From Arachis hypogaea (lineage: Eukaryota > Streptophyta > Magnoliopsida > Fabales > Fabaceae), in assembly GCF_003086295.3 (NCBI RefSeq), contig NC_092054.1, positions 59,373,546 to 59,437,545 of the forward strand: 64,000 nucleotides of DNA, in the 5' to 3' direction. This document shows positions 40,814 through 51,397 of this stretch, piece by piece (position 1 is the stretch's first letter; the number at the start of each line of letters is the position of its first letter). Position numbers and translations under genes: made by a program. The notes under the pieces are model-generated. The model searched no databases, was not told where the DNA came from, and saw only the letters and a list, made by a program, of their open reading frames with translations.

Positions 40814-43800
40814 TTAGGAGTAGTATCGCCGTAAGTTGGCGGCGTTCCACGTTCTCGGGACTTCGTTACCGTTAAGCCGTTCGAGCTTGTAGGCTCCTTT
40901 CCCGATTGCAGCTTTGATTCTATATGGTCCCTCCCAGTTGGGGGCGAGTTTTCCTTCTCCCGGGGTTGGGGGACCGATGTCGTTTCGCCGTAGGACGAGG
41001 TCGTCAGTTGTGAACTCTCGCCGAATGACTCCGTGGTTGTATCTTAGGCTGATTCTTTGTTTTAGGGCTAGCTCTCTGAGGTGGGCTATGCTTCTTATTT
41101 CGCCAGTGAGGTCTCGTTCTGCTTCTTCGTCGTTGCCTCCGATTGTTCTTCGCGGGCTTGGGTCACCGATTTCGACTGGGATGATAGCTTCCGTGCCGTA
41201 GGTTAATCGTAAGGGGGTTTCCCCGGTAGCTGTCTGTGGGGTCGTGCGGTACGACCATAAGACCGATCCGAGTTCGTCTGCCCATAGTCCTTTGGCTTCG
41301 TCGAGTCGTTTCTTGAGGCCTTTGACTATTATTTTGTTTGCTGATTCCATTTGTCCGTTTGTTTGGGGGTGTTCTACCGAGCTAAAGCGGTGGGATATGC
41401 GTAGCCCGTTTAGGAATTCCTTGAATTTGGTGTCGGCGAACTGGGTTCCGTTGTCCGAGATGATGATCTCGGGGATCCCGAATCGGGTGATGATTTGTCG
41501 CCAAAGGAATTTTCGACATTGGGTCGCCGTGATAGAGGCTAGCGGCTCGGCCTCGATCCATTTGGTGAAATAGTCTATGGCGACGATGAGATATCGGAGT
41601 TGGCCTGGTGCCGTGGGAAAAGGTCCGACAAGGTCGATCCCCCAGGTGCCGAATGGCCGTTCTGCTGATATGATGCTGAGCTGATGTGGGGCGGCTTGGT
41701 GGATGTTAGCGTGTCGTTGACATTTATCGCAGTTTTTCACTAGTTGCATGGAGTCCCGGATGATCGTGGGCCAGAAGTAGCCGGCGCGGATGACTTTTTG
41801 GGCAAGGGTTTTACCTCCGACGTGGTGGCCGCAACAGCCTTCGTGGATTTCGCGTAGTATGTATTCCGTGCTCCCAGGCTCGACGCATTTGAGCAGGGGT
41901 TGCGAGAATCCGCGTTTGTATAGTTGTCCTGCGACGACCGTATAACCGGCGGCCTCCCTTTTTATTCGTTTTCCCTCTTTAGGGTCTTCGGGCAGTTCCC
42001 TGTTGAGGAGGTATTGTAGGATGGGGTGGGTCCATGACTTGTGGTGGGAGTGTGTTAGGTGGGTGTCGGCTGTTAAGGATACGGACGGCGTTTTGACGAC
42101 TTCCTGAATTAGCGATTTGTTGCCGTGTCCTGGTTTGGTGCTAGCAAGTTTGGAGAGGAGGTCGGCTCTGGCGTTTCTTTCCCTGGGGACGTGCTGTATG
42201 ATTATCTGGTCGAATTCTTCTTTTAGTTTGTTGACCTTGGCGAGGTATTGTTGTAGTAGGGGATCTCGCGTTTGGTAGTCTCCGTTGATTTGGGAACTGA
42301 CTACTTGCGAATCCGTGTTGACCTCCAGGATTTTTGCCCCGACTTCGCTGGCCAGGGTTAGGCCTGCCAGGAGGGCCTCGTATTCTGCTTGGTTGTTTGA
42401 GACCGGGAAGTCGTATCTGACTGATTGTTCGATCACGACGCCGTTTTGGCTTTCCAGAATGACTCCGGCGCCTCCGGAAGTGACGTTCGAGGAGCCGTCG
42501 ACGTGTAGTTTCCATGCCTCGGGAGGGATGTTTCCTGGGGTCATTTCTGCGATGAAGTCGGCCATGGCCTGTGCTTTGATTGCGTATCGGGGTTCGAACT
42601 TGATGTCGAATTGGGATAGTTCGACGGTCCATGCTAGCATTCTACCCGCTAGGTCGGGCTTCTGTAGTACCTGTTTGACTGCTTGGTCGGTTCGAACCGT
42701 TATGCGGTGGGCTTGAAAATATTGCCGCAGGCGTCGGGACGCCGTGAGGAGGGCAAAGGCTAGTTTTTCTAGGCGCGAGTAGCGGGTTTCTGCGTCTTGT
42801 AGGACTTTGCTTGTGAAGTATATAGGTTTTTGCTCCTTTTTCTTGTTTTCTCGGATGAGTGCTGCCGCGAGTGTTTCTTCCGTTATGGAGAGGTATAAGT
42901 ATAGGGTTTCCCCTGTTTGGGGTTTGGCGAGGATTGGTGGTTCCGCCAGGGTTTTCTTGAAGTGTTGGAATGCCATTTCGCACTCTTCTTTCCATACGAA
43001 GGGGGCTCCTTTCTTCATTAGTTTGAAGAAGGGGATTGCTTTTTGGGCTGATGCTCCGAGAAAGCGAGATAGGGCTGTCAGTCGACCGGTGAGCTTCTGA
43101 ACGTCGCGTAGGTTTTTTGGGCTCGTCGTCTCGAGAACGGCGCGGCATTTCTCCGGGTTGGCTTCAACTCCGCGTTGTGTGATCATGAAGCCGAGGAACT
43201 TTCCTGCCTCCATTCCGAAGGCGCACTTTGTTGGGTTGAGTCGCATTTGGTGTCTCCTTAGGGTGTCCGTTACGGCCTTGAGGTCGCTGATGAGTTGTTC
43301 GTCGGAGTCAGTTTTGGCGAGCATGTCGTCTATGTAGACTTCTAGTTTGGTTCCGGATAGGTTCTGGAATATTTTGTTGACGAGCCGTTGGTATGTTGCT
43401 CCGGCGTTTTTTAAACCGAAGGGCATGACTGTGTAGCAGTACGTGCCGTCGGGGGTAATGAACGCCGTTTTTTCTTCGTCGGGTCGGTGCATGGGTATCT
43501 GATTGTAGGCGGAGTACGCGTCCATAAAGCTGAGGTATCGATGTCCGGATGCGGAGTCCACTAGTCCGTCGATGTTCGGTAGGGGAAAGGCGTCTTTGGG
43601 GCAGGCTTTGTTGAGGTCCGTATAGTCGACGCACATTCGCCATTTTCCGTTGGATTTCTTTACAAGTACGACGTTTGCTAACCAGGTTGTGTAGGGAAGT
43701 TCTCGGATGAAGTTTGCTTCGAGCAAGGCTTGTACTTGTCTTTTGACTTCGGCCGCTCGGTCTGCTGACATTTTTCTTCTTCTTTGTGCTACGGGTTTGG

Positions 43801-46186
43801 CTTTGGGGTTCACGGCTAGTCGGTGGGACATGAAGTCAGGATCTATCCCCGGCATGTCGGCTGGAGTGAAAGCGAACAGGTCTCTGTTTTGTTTTAAAAA
43901 TTGGGAAAGGTCTTCTTTCAGGTCGTAAGGGAGGTTCCTGTTGATGAAGGTGTATTCGTCCTTGGTCTGTCCTATTTGTAGTTTCTCCATGTCGCCTTCT
44001 GGTTCGGGTCTAGGTTGGCCGTCTTGTCGGGCATCTAGGTCGGCCAGGAATATCCCGGCTGCGTCGCGGGATTTTTTCCGTAAAGCCAGGCTGGTGTTGT
44101 CGCATTCTGCCGCGATTTCCCGATCTCCGTGGATGGTCCCGATGGAGTCGTCCTCCGCTACGAACTTCATAAGGAGGTATTTGGTAAAGATGATTGCCGA
44201 AAAGTCATTGATCGTCTTTCTTCCGAGGATGACGTTGTAGGCAGTGGAGTCTTTTAGGACCACGAATTCGGCTATGAGTGTCCTCCTCTTGTCACCGGTT
44301 CCTATGGTGAGGGGGAGTGTGATGGAGCCTTCCGGTTTGAGGAAGTTGTCTCCGAGTCCCGTGATGCCGTTGCGGTGCGTTTGGAGATTTTCGTCGCGGA
44401 GCCCAAGCTTGTCGAAGGCCCCTCGAAAGAGGATGTTGGAATCTGCGCCGGTGTCTACTAGTATTCTTCAGACTAGCCCGGTTCCGATCTTCGCCGAGAT
44501 CACGAAGGGTGCGTCTTCGGCTGCGGTGCCGTGCTGGCAGTCCTCGGGTAGGAAGGTTATTGCTTTGTTGGACACGGGAGTTGGGGCTTGGTTTGTGACG
44601 GCCATTACCTGAAGGTCCTTTTTTATCCTGGATTTAGACTTGCATGGTGCATCTTTGCCCGTGATGACGTTTACTATGATGGTCGGGTCTTCTTCTGGAC
44701 TTTCTCTTGGGGGTCGCTTTTGGGTTCTCGGATTACGTCCTTCTCTCTCCGGTGACCTGTCTCTCTCCGCGCGTCTTGGTTCTCTGATGATTTTGGTAAA
44801 TTCTGGGAGTTTGCCGTCTCGTATGGCTTGTTCAAGGGCGTCTTTAAGGTCGAAACAATCCTGCGTTTTGTGACCGTAGCCTCGGTGGTATTCGCAGTAG
44901 AGGGTTTTGTTGCCTCCTGTCCTTTCCTTGAGTTGGCGGGCTTTTGGAATGATGCCTCGGTCCGCTATTTGGTGGTATATCTCGGTGATTGGTGCGGTTA
45001 GGGGTGTGTAATTGGAGAATTTGCCTATTCTCGGTGTCCGGTTAGTCGGTCTCGGGTGGTCTCGTTGATTCTCTTTGGGTGTTGCGTTATGGTGAGAAGC
45101 CGAATTGCCGCGTTGGTTGTTGCCGTGCTGCCGCTTGTTGGCCGCGACGACTTGGCTGACCTCTTCGTCGTTGATGTAGTCTTTGGCGACGTTCTGGATC
45201 TCATGCATGGTCCATACCGGTCTGGTGGTGAGGTGTTTGCGAAAATCTTCGTTCATTAGCCCATTGGTCAGGCAAAGGCTTGCGACGGAATCCGTGAGTC
45301 CGTCGATCGTTAGGCATTCGTCGTTGAAGCGGTCGAGGTATTTTCTTGTGGATTCTTCTTGTTTTTGCGTGACCCCTAGTAAGCTGATGGGGTGTTTGGC
45401 TTTGGTGATCCTAGTAGTGAACTGGGCCATGAACTTTCGTGTAATATCGTGGAAGCTGGCTATGGATCCGTTCGGGAGGGCATTGAACCATTTGATCGCT
45501 GGCCCGGCGAGGGTTACCGGGAAGGCTCTGCATCGGACCGCGTCGGCCGCTCCTTCTAGGTTCATTCTGGCCTCAAAAGCCGTTAGATGTTCTTGGGGAT
45601 CTTTAGTTCCGTCGTACTTCACGTCGGTAGGTTTGTCGAAGCCTTTGGGGAGTTTTGCCCTTAGGATTCTTTCTGTGAAGGGTGTAGCTCCCATTATTGT
45701 ATGGTCGTTTCTCGTGCGTTTGGTGTTTCGGTCTCTCCGATCTTCGTCCGAGTGATGTTGATTACTCAGATCTTGAGAAGCGCTGCGGTTATGTTTCTTA
45801 TTGTATCGCCGTTCTGGCGATTTTCCGTGTCTGTGATCGCGTGATGAGCTGCGACCGTCTCTTCTGTCGTGTCGTCGGGTTGGCGACCTACCGCGGCGAG
45901 ATCTTGATCTGGAGGTTGCATGGCTTCCGTGCTCGTCGTTGTGCTTTCCTTTATTGGTTATCTTGCCTTCGAGTTCCTGAACTCGGAGGCAGAGATCTTG
46001 GATGATCTGTGCTGCTTTGTCGCTGGCTTTCTCAGGGTGTCGACGGTCCGTGATGTCGCGATCGTTCGCGTTTTGGATAGCGCTCGCTATTCTTGCTTGG
46101 TTCGTGACTTCACGGTGCTCGGGGGTTGGATTAATCGGTTGAGAATCATCCTGGCTTGAGGGGGTTTCCTCTAGGACGTCCCCCAT
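40814..46186 (-). pseudogene. gag-pro-pol polyprotein of element E, one stop codon
   Basis: ATG 46186 (MGDVLEETPSS) lies 22 nt after the primer site; the open frame before it is LTR and primer sequence. Parts in order: Arg/Ser-rich linker; capsid core (about residues 168-330, with GPAIKWFNALPNGSI); zinc knuckle CEYHRGYGHKTQDC (about 431-444); TGA at 44470-44468; protease active site VDTGAD (Asp codon at 44455); reverse transcriptase with YIDDM; a first RNase H lacking clear catalytic residues; a second, complete RNase H (HVDGSS, NNQAEYEA, NTDSQ, ARADLL); integrase with HHCC zinc site (CDKC) and D-D-E triad (WGIDLVGP, ISDNGTQF, GQMESANK). Everything downstream of the TGA is in the same frame, so one change separates it from a 1790-residue polyprotein. 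No chromodomain. Confidence 0.92.
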
Positions 46187-46207
46187 TGGGCCCAGCTGGC
46201 GCAGATT

Positions 46208-46224
46208 CCCCACAGACGGCGCCA
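46208..46224 (-). other. Primer binding site of element E
   Basis: Element strand TGGCGCCGTCTGTGGGG, one base from the LTR end. This form is typical of Tat-lineage elements; I do not name the primer tRNA. Confidence 0.8.
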
Positions 46225-46225
46225 A

Positions 46226-46604
46226 TGTACGAGATGTCTCTGGTACGGTTTGAAGGGTGGATCGGGAACTCGCGGACAGAGTTGGAGCCGGGTCGCTTGA
46301 CTGGAACAATGGGGGTGGTACCTGCAAAGACACTCCGACGCTCAAGTCAGAATGGATCTAAGAGGTAGAAAGTGTGAGGAATGAATGAATACCTGGAGGG
46401 GCCTGAGTCCTCTATTTATAGGCGGTGGAGGATATCTTATCTTATCTTATTTGACTAAGATAAAGGGGGCGTTTGAATTCGAAAGTCGGTTAGGAGTCTA
46501 AGAATGCCGTTTTCGGGCCTTCTAGAAGTGAGGAACGGGTCGGACCCGGGGAACCGGTGTTGGGTTCGGTCTTGGATCCGGGATGTTGGGCCGGATCCGT
46601 AACA
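46226..46604 (-). repeat. 5' LTR of element E
   Basis: 379 bp, same ends as the 3' LTR. Differences seen by eye are very few (for example GGGAACTCGCGG against GGGAACCCGCGG). TATA on the element strand at 46412-46420. It fires away from RPS24. Confidence 0.95.
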
Positions 46605-46822
46605 AAAACCATTTAAATATAATTCTAATGAACTACTTATCTGTTTTATTAATTGTTATAACTCAAATACTATTTTTATATATTTTAATCTACGTCTAAT
46701 AAAATAAACCAAAAATAAAACAAATAAAAAAAATTGTAATTTTCCATTAGTGGGTTTTTGGTGGTCCGTGGTTTGTAGTTGGATTTGGTGCTTGTTTGAA
46801 AAGAGGAAGGGAAGTAATGTAA

Positions 46823-46930
46823 TAATGGGCATAGGCCCAAAAGGCCTTGAAAAACCCTAATTCTCTTTAGCAACATAGCTTATTAACTTCGGAAAATCAG
46901 CTGCCCCCTTCTCTATTAGAACTTAGGGTT
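46823..46930 (+). promoter_or_regulatory. RPS24 promoter: site II and telo-box motifs
   Basis: TGGGCATAGGCCCA (site II type, 46826-46839) and AAACCCTAA (telo box, 46852-46860) lie 120-160 bp before the start codon, with TTAGGGTTTC in the leader (about 46923). This combination is characteristic of plant ribosomal protein gene promoters. Element E stops about 220 bp upstream of these motifs. Confidence 0.7.
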
Positions 46931-46981
46931 TCAACACTGCACTCTTTCCGCACGCTTAGGGTCGCCAAGCCTCAAACAAAC

Positions 46982-48624
46982 ATGGCTGACAAAGCGGTTA
47001 CCATCAGAACAAGGAAGTTTATGACTAACAGGCTCCTCTCCAGAAAGCAATTCGTGAGTTCGTTCACCATTCTCACTTTCGCGCTGTTTTTATGGCTTTA
47101 TCATGGACTTTAAGTATATAGATTTTGGAATAATTGGGATCTGATAACGATCGATGAATTGTGCGTTAGATAGGGTTTTATTAATAATAATGTAGCTGAG
47201 CCTCGTTTTCTCTTTAATTGTGTGGTTGTAGGTCATTGATGTTCTTCATCCAGGAAGGGCAAACGTTTCTAAGGTACATTCTGTTTGTGATCTCAAAACT
47301 TCAGATTTAATTGATTTTTGTCAGGTAGTTATTAGTTGGACAATTATGGTGTTTAGGGTTTTTAATTTGTTGTGTTTGGAATATGAAGGCTGAGCTTAAG
47401 GAGAAGCTTGCTAGGATCTATGATGTTAAGGACCCCAACACCGTGTTTGTGTTCAAGTTCCGCACCCATTTCGGAGGGGGCAAATCAACTGGTTTTGGTT
47501 TGATTTATGACACTGTTGAGAATGCTAAGAAGTATGAGCCTAAGTACAGACTTATTAGGGTAAGATAACTCGATTTTTTGTTCATCTAATGTGATTTTTG
47601 TTTGTGAGTGTAATTGCTATGGAATGAGAAACACTTCCATCCAATTACGATGTGTCTTTCAGTCCTTGTAAATGGTAAGACTGGTAAGCTAGTGCTTACT
47701 AATATTAATTGTGATTGGATGGCCTCTATGTATAATAATATAGTACTTCTTCAATTCATGTCAACACTTTTATTTTCAGATTGGAGTGGCATGGGGTGAA
47801 AATATGTTGATCTTTATTGTTGCTCCATAATGTGACTTGAAATTGTATACTGTTATGATCAATGAGCAATAACATTAGAGATGTTCCAAGAAGATTAATT
47901 TGAATGCTTGTGCATATTAGAATTCATTAGTTTTCAGATGAAATCATTAGCTCTTTTTAATTACTTCCATAATTTGTTCTGCTGGATTACTTATCCCTTT
48001 TGTGTATTAGAATTACGTTAAGATATTTTTCACAAGAACCTACCCTGTATGCAAACAATACCCCACATACTATTTTTGCACTTAAGAATTATTGAACCTG
48101 TGAATTCTGTAGCTGAATCTTACCATGCTCATGTCTTGTTATGCATCCGTTAGTTCATTTTTGTCTTCGGGAATCAGAACATTTCTTCTTTAAAATCTGT
48201 GCTTTGTTCATACTATTTTTGCACTTAAGAATTATTGAACCTGTGAATTCTGTAGCTGAATCTTACCATGCTCATGTCTTGTTATGCATCCGTTAGTTCA
48301 TTTTTGTCTTCGGGAATCAGAACATTTCTTCTTTAAAATCTGTGCTTTGTTTTTGCATAATCCTTCACTATTCCTCTTTGTCATTTGCAGAATGGACTTG
48401 ATACTAAGGTTGAAAAGTCAAGGAAGCAAATGAAGGAAAGAAAGAACAGGGCAAAGAAGATCCGTGGAGTAAAGAAGGTAAATAGTTGGCAAAAATCAAT
48501 TCTTTTGTTATTGATAATCGTTCATCTTGTATTGCTCTTGTTTAGTAAAAGTAGTAACCTCAGTCGTTTTTAATATTTTCAGACCAAGGCTTCTGATGCT
48601 GCCAAGGCTGGAAAGAAGAAATGA
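46982..48624 (+). CDS. RPS24: 40S ribosomal protein S24 (eS24)
   Basis: Component of the cytosolic small ribosomal subunit. Five exons: 46982-47053, 47232-47273, 47389-47559, 48391-48477 and 48583-48624, all with GT…AG borders. They give 137 residues, the usual plant length. Recognisable parts: [72 protein letters not shown], and a lysine-rich C-terminal tail (KKIRGVKK…). The start ATG is the first after the promoter motifs and matches the family N-terminus. The frame is intact with no stop, so the gene is probably functional. Intron 3 carries a 143-bp tandem duplication. A young retrotransposon lies 377 bp upstream of the start codon. Confidence 0.96.
48066..48351 (+). repeat. 143-bp tandem duplication in RPS24 intron 3
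   Basis: Copy 1 48066-48208 and copy 2 48209-48351, starting CATACTATTTTTGCACTTAA, identical by eye. It lies wholly in the intron and leaves splice sites unaffected. Confidence 0.9.
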
Positions 48625-49754
48625 GTTTTCAAATATCCCGGTTCTGCTTTTAAGATTCTTGTGGTGTTGGAATTTTGTAATGGCTATTTTATTTTATAGA
48701 TTCCTAGATTGAGATGTTTCCGTAAATGCCCTTATCTTTTTGGCTCTTAAATTATTAATGTTCTGTTACAACTTAAGATTGAGGAGAATTCAGTTGATAA
48801 CTTAAGGCTGTTTTCAAATGTTTGCTAGACTGTGATTATGAATTCCTATGGTGCTTGAAAATTTGACGGATCAATCACTTATTTTATAGGATTTTTATAT
48901 GCGGTAAATAAATCATTTATGATCATAAAATGTTGTGATGTTTTAAAAAGAAAATAAACTTCTATTTTTCTTTTGGATACGCATTTATTTTTGTGAAGAA
49001 GAATGTCAAATTGAAATTAGCTTTTGCGTATGCAAGTATGGTTCATATGTGTACGTTAGCAGGTTCTAAAACCTAGATTATTTGTCAATAATTGAGAACA
49101 TAACAAGATATCTTTATTGAAAGAATTTTAGTTAGTATTCATCAGTATAGATACTACCATTTTTAAAAAAATTATCTTTTAAAAAGTTCTAAAATGTTTT
49201 TGTAAGTTATTTTTTAAATATAAAAGTTTTACCTACTATGACATCTTATGAGACATATTTTAGTCAGTAGTACAGAAGTCTCAGGCACATAGGGGACAAA
49301 TATTTTAGCCACTAGTGATCGGGTGGGCTACCTTAATCTGGGCCTAAATTGAGTGAGCTCCATCCGATTATGTTTTTGTTTTTATTATTTTTTTGGTGAC
49401 TTGATTATGTTTTTGTTTAACATAATAGTAAATATTTATAGTTAGTAAAAATAAATTTTAAATAGTTTAATTTGATTTAATTTAATAATTTTTAAAAGTA
49501 ATAAATTAAATACTATTATTTAAGATATATTAACACTAATATAGAATTAAATCATTATTCAAACTCTTCCCCTCTAAATCAATCATAGCGGCTTATTTGA
49601 GGAAATTGTTTTAATTCGATTTTCTTTCTATATACGATATATTAACATTATATGACCCCGTCCCTAATACTAAGGGTGAAATAAGGTAAGTATAAATCAG
49701 GCTTGCAACTTACTATATACACCATTTTTTTGGGTGAATTCTATAATGTCTTTG

Positions 49755-49785
<31 letters not shown>

Positions 49786-50130
49786 CAAAGATATGAAGAC
49801 TCGAATCCGCAACCTCTTAGATGAGTATGTCGAGATTATGTCATCTATAATGTCTTTGTTGTGGTGTCTAAATTGTCTAACATACATTTTAAAGTAAAAA
49901 ATAAAATATTTAAAATAAAAAATAAATTATTTAAAATTTATTAAATATTATTTATTTATTTTTTTTAATAATTTAAATACAATGTAATAAGCACTATAAC
50001 ATTCATCTTTTTCCTAAGTCTAAACTACTACTAGATCTAATTTGGCCTAGTATTTGTTGGATGATTGGACATTTTTTCTTAAAAAAAATTTGGGAAAAGG
50101 ACAAACTAGTCCTTGAGCTTTTATTTTGTA
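48625..50130. other. Intergenic after RPS24, no gene seen
   Basis: 3' UTR and flank of RPS24, then A/T-rich DNA. A run of 29 T lies at 49755-49783. Short open frames here have no domain. Confidence 0.6.
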
Positions 50131-50441
50131 GATAAATACGTCCTTGAAGATCTAAAATTACAAAAATTTTTCTTACTATTCAAAACACATGACAGATCGG
50201 TCCTTCTGTTGCAAAATGCTCCCTCAGACGTAACGGAGGCAGGTGATATGGCGTTTAGTTGGCGTTGACGGGTGACCTCCACCGTAACGGTGTACAAGTG
50301 TAAAGGTCGATTGATGTTAGGGACAAATTCGTCCCTAGATGAAAAGATGACGTCGTTTTGCTTATGTGCCCTATGTCTTCAAATGGAACCCAGTCGCCAT
50401 TGCCGTTGTCACTTCAGTGAGAGCTTGAGAGTGGTGGTCTT

Positions 50442-51002
50442 GTGCAGTGTTCAATAGCCAGCGATGGAGCTTCATCTAGCACACGATGCGTTCCATTGCC
50501 GTCAACCGTTAAATGCGTGAAAGCTGGAGAAGAGAAAGACGAGATTGCTCCGACGTGTAAATATGGAGTGTATGCCATATTGTACAAATCGAGGACGACG
50601 ATGAACCCCAATAAATTGTTCTTTGGATGTCCATTCTTTAAGGTAAGTTGGTGATTTTGTTTTATTGAGTTTGATTATACGGACTTTGTTTGTGGTATTT
50701 TTCTTTTGGAATGATGAACATGCAGTTGAAAAATTCCAGTCATTGCAAGTTCTTGTTATGGCAATAGGAGCCATGTTTTGGATGACCATGTTTCAACAAT
50801 AGGAGCCAAAGACAAGTTTATGACTGAGAATGAGGTTGATGATCTGAAAGTGTATCTTGGGAAGAAAGTAGTGGAACAGAGACTAACTGATTTGGAGAAG
50901 AAGCTGTTGTATCTGGAGAGGAGGAAAAATGTTAATGTGTATTGGGTTATTGTTGTAGTGGTTAGTATAATTTTTGCTTCCATTATTGCCAAAATTGGCT
51001 GA
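50442..51002 (+). pseudogene. GRF-type zinc-finger gene in MULE, probably broken
   Basis: Exon 1 (about 50442-50642) has CKYGVYAILYKSRTTMNPNK then LFFGCPFFK, the first half of a GRF-type zinc finger, ending at a GTAAGT donor. Exon 2 starts at 50726 after a TGCAG acceptor with LKNSSHCKFLLW, the second half of the finger. It then hits TAG at 50765 because of a short duplicated insertion (CAATAGGAGCCA at 50762 and again at 50797). After a frame change the C-terminal part (50778-51002) has a coiled coil and one membrane segment (VYWVIVVVVSIIFASIIAKI). Similar short GRF proteins with a C-terminal membrane anchor are common in legume transposons. One finger cysteine appears changed (CKYG for the usual CxCG). 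Confidence 0.6.
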
Positions 51003-51397
51003 AAAGTGGAAAAGTAGGTCAGAAAAAATGTTGTAATGAGGTATGGGATGAGTTCCCAAGAGGTGTATGTTTTTCAAACAAAAGTATTGTATTAAACGAT
51101 GCTATATCCAGCAAATTGATAAAAAATGTGTATGAAGCTGCCCTAAGCAAGTTAATGGCATAATCTGTAGAGATATGATTATATAAGTAAAACATATATT
51201 AATCTCATGAAAGAGATGTTAATATCATCAAAGAAGTCTAAACATGCCTACTGCCAAAATAAGGCATAACTTAAGCCTGCGAGTTATACAATCACATTAT
51301 TTCCAAAAAGAGTTGGTTTGTAAATCACACTATTTTCAAAAAAGATGTTGATGTCATAACTGATGTCTAAACATGTAGTGTTAACTACTAGGCTTGT

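Larger units (their letters stand above)
37358..46604 (-). mobile_element. Element E: full-length Tat-lineage gypsy retrotransposon
   Basis: Complete 9247-bp minus-strand element. 379-bp LTRs (46226-46604 and 37358-37736) are flanked by the 5-bp duplication AAAAC (37353-37357, 46605-46609). Order: 5' LTR, primer site, gag-pro-RT-RNase H-integrase in one frame (46186-40814) with one TGA, an antisense intron-containing gene (38516-40293, + strand), purine-rich PPT next to the 3' LTR (GCGGGGGCAAC). The LTRs look almost identical, so insertion is young. A second, archaeal-type RNase H domain and no chromodomain fit the Tat lineage. The element is G/C-richer than its surroundings. Confidence 0.95.

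Noticed and set aside
42141..43643. Long secondary frames on either strand inside element E's pol
   Set aside because: Shadow frames of G/C-rich polymerase sequence; the pol frame itself has clear catalytic motifs.
44640..46368. Plus-strand frames opposite element E's gag
   Set aside because: No domain; they mirror the Arg/Ser-rich gag codons. The only supported antisense gene is 38516-40293.
49790..49830. tRNA-like B-box words (GACTCGAATCCGC) after the T run
   Set aside because: No A box, no fold and no paired half. A SINE or tRNA origin cannot be supported.
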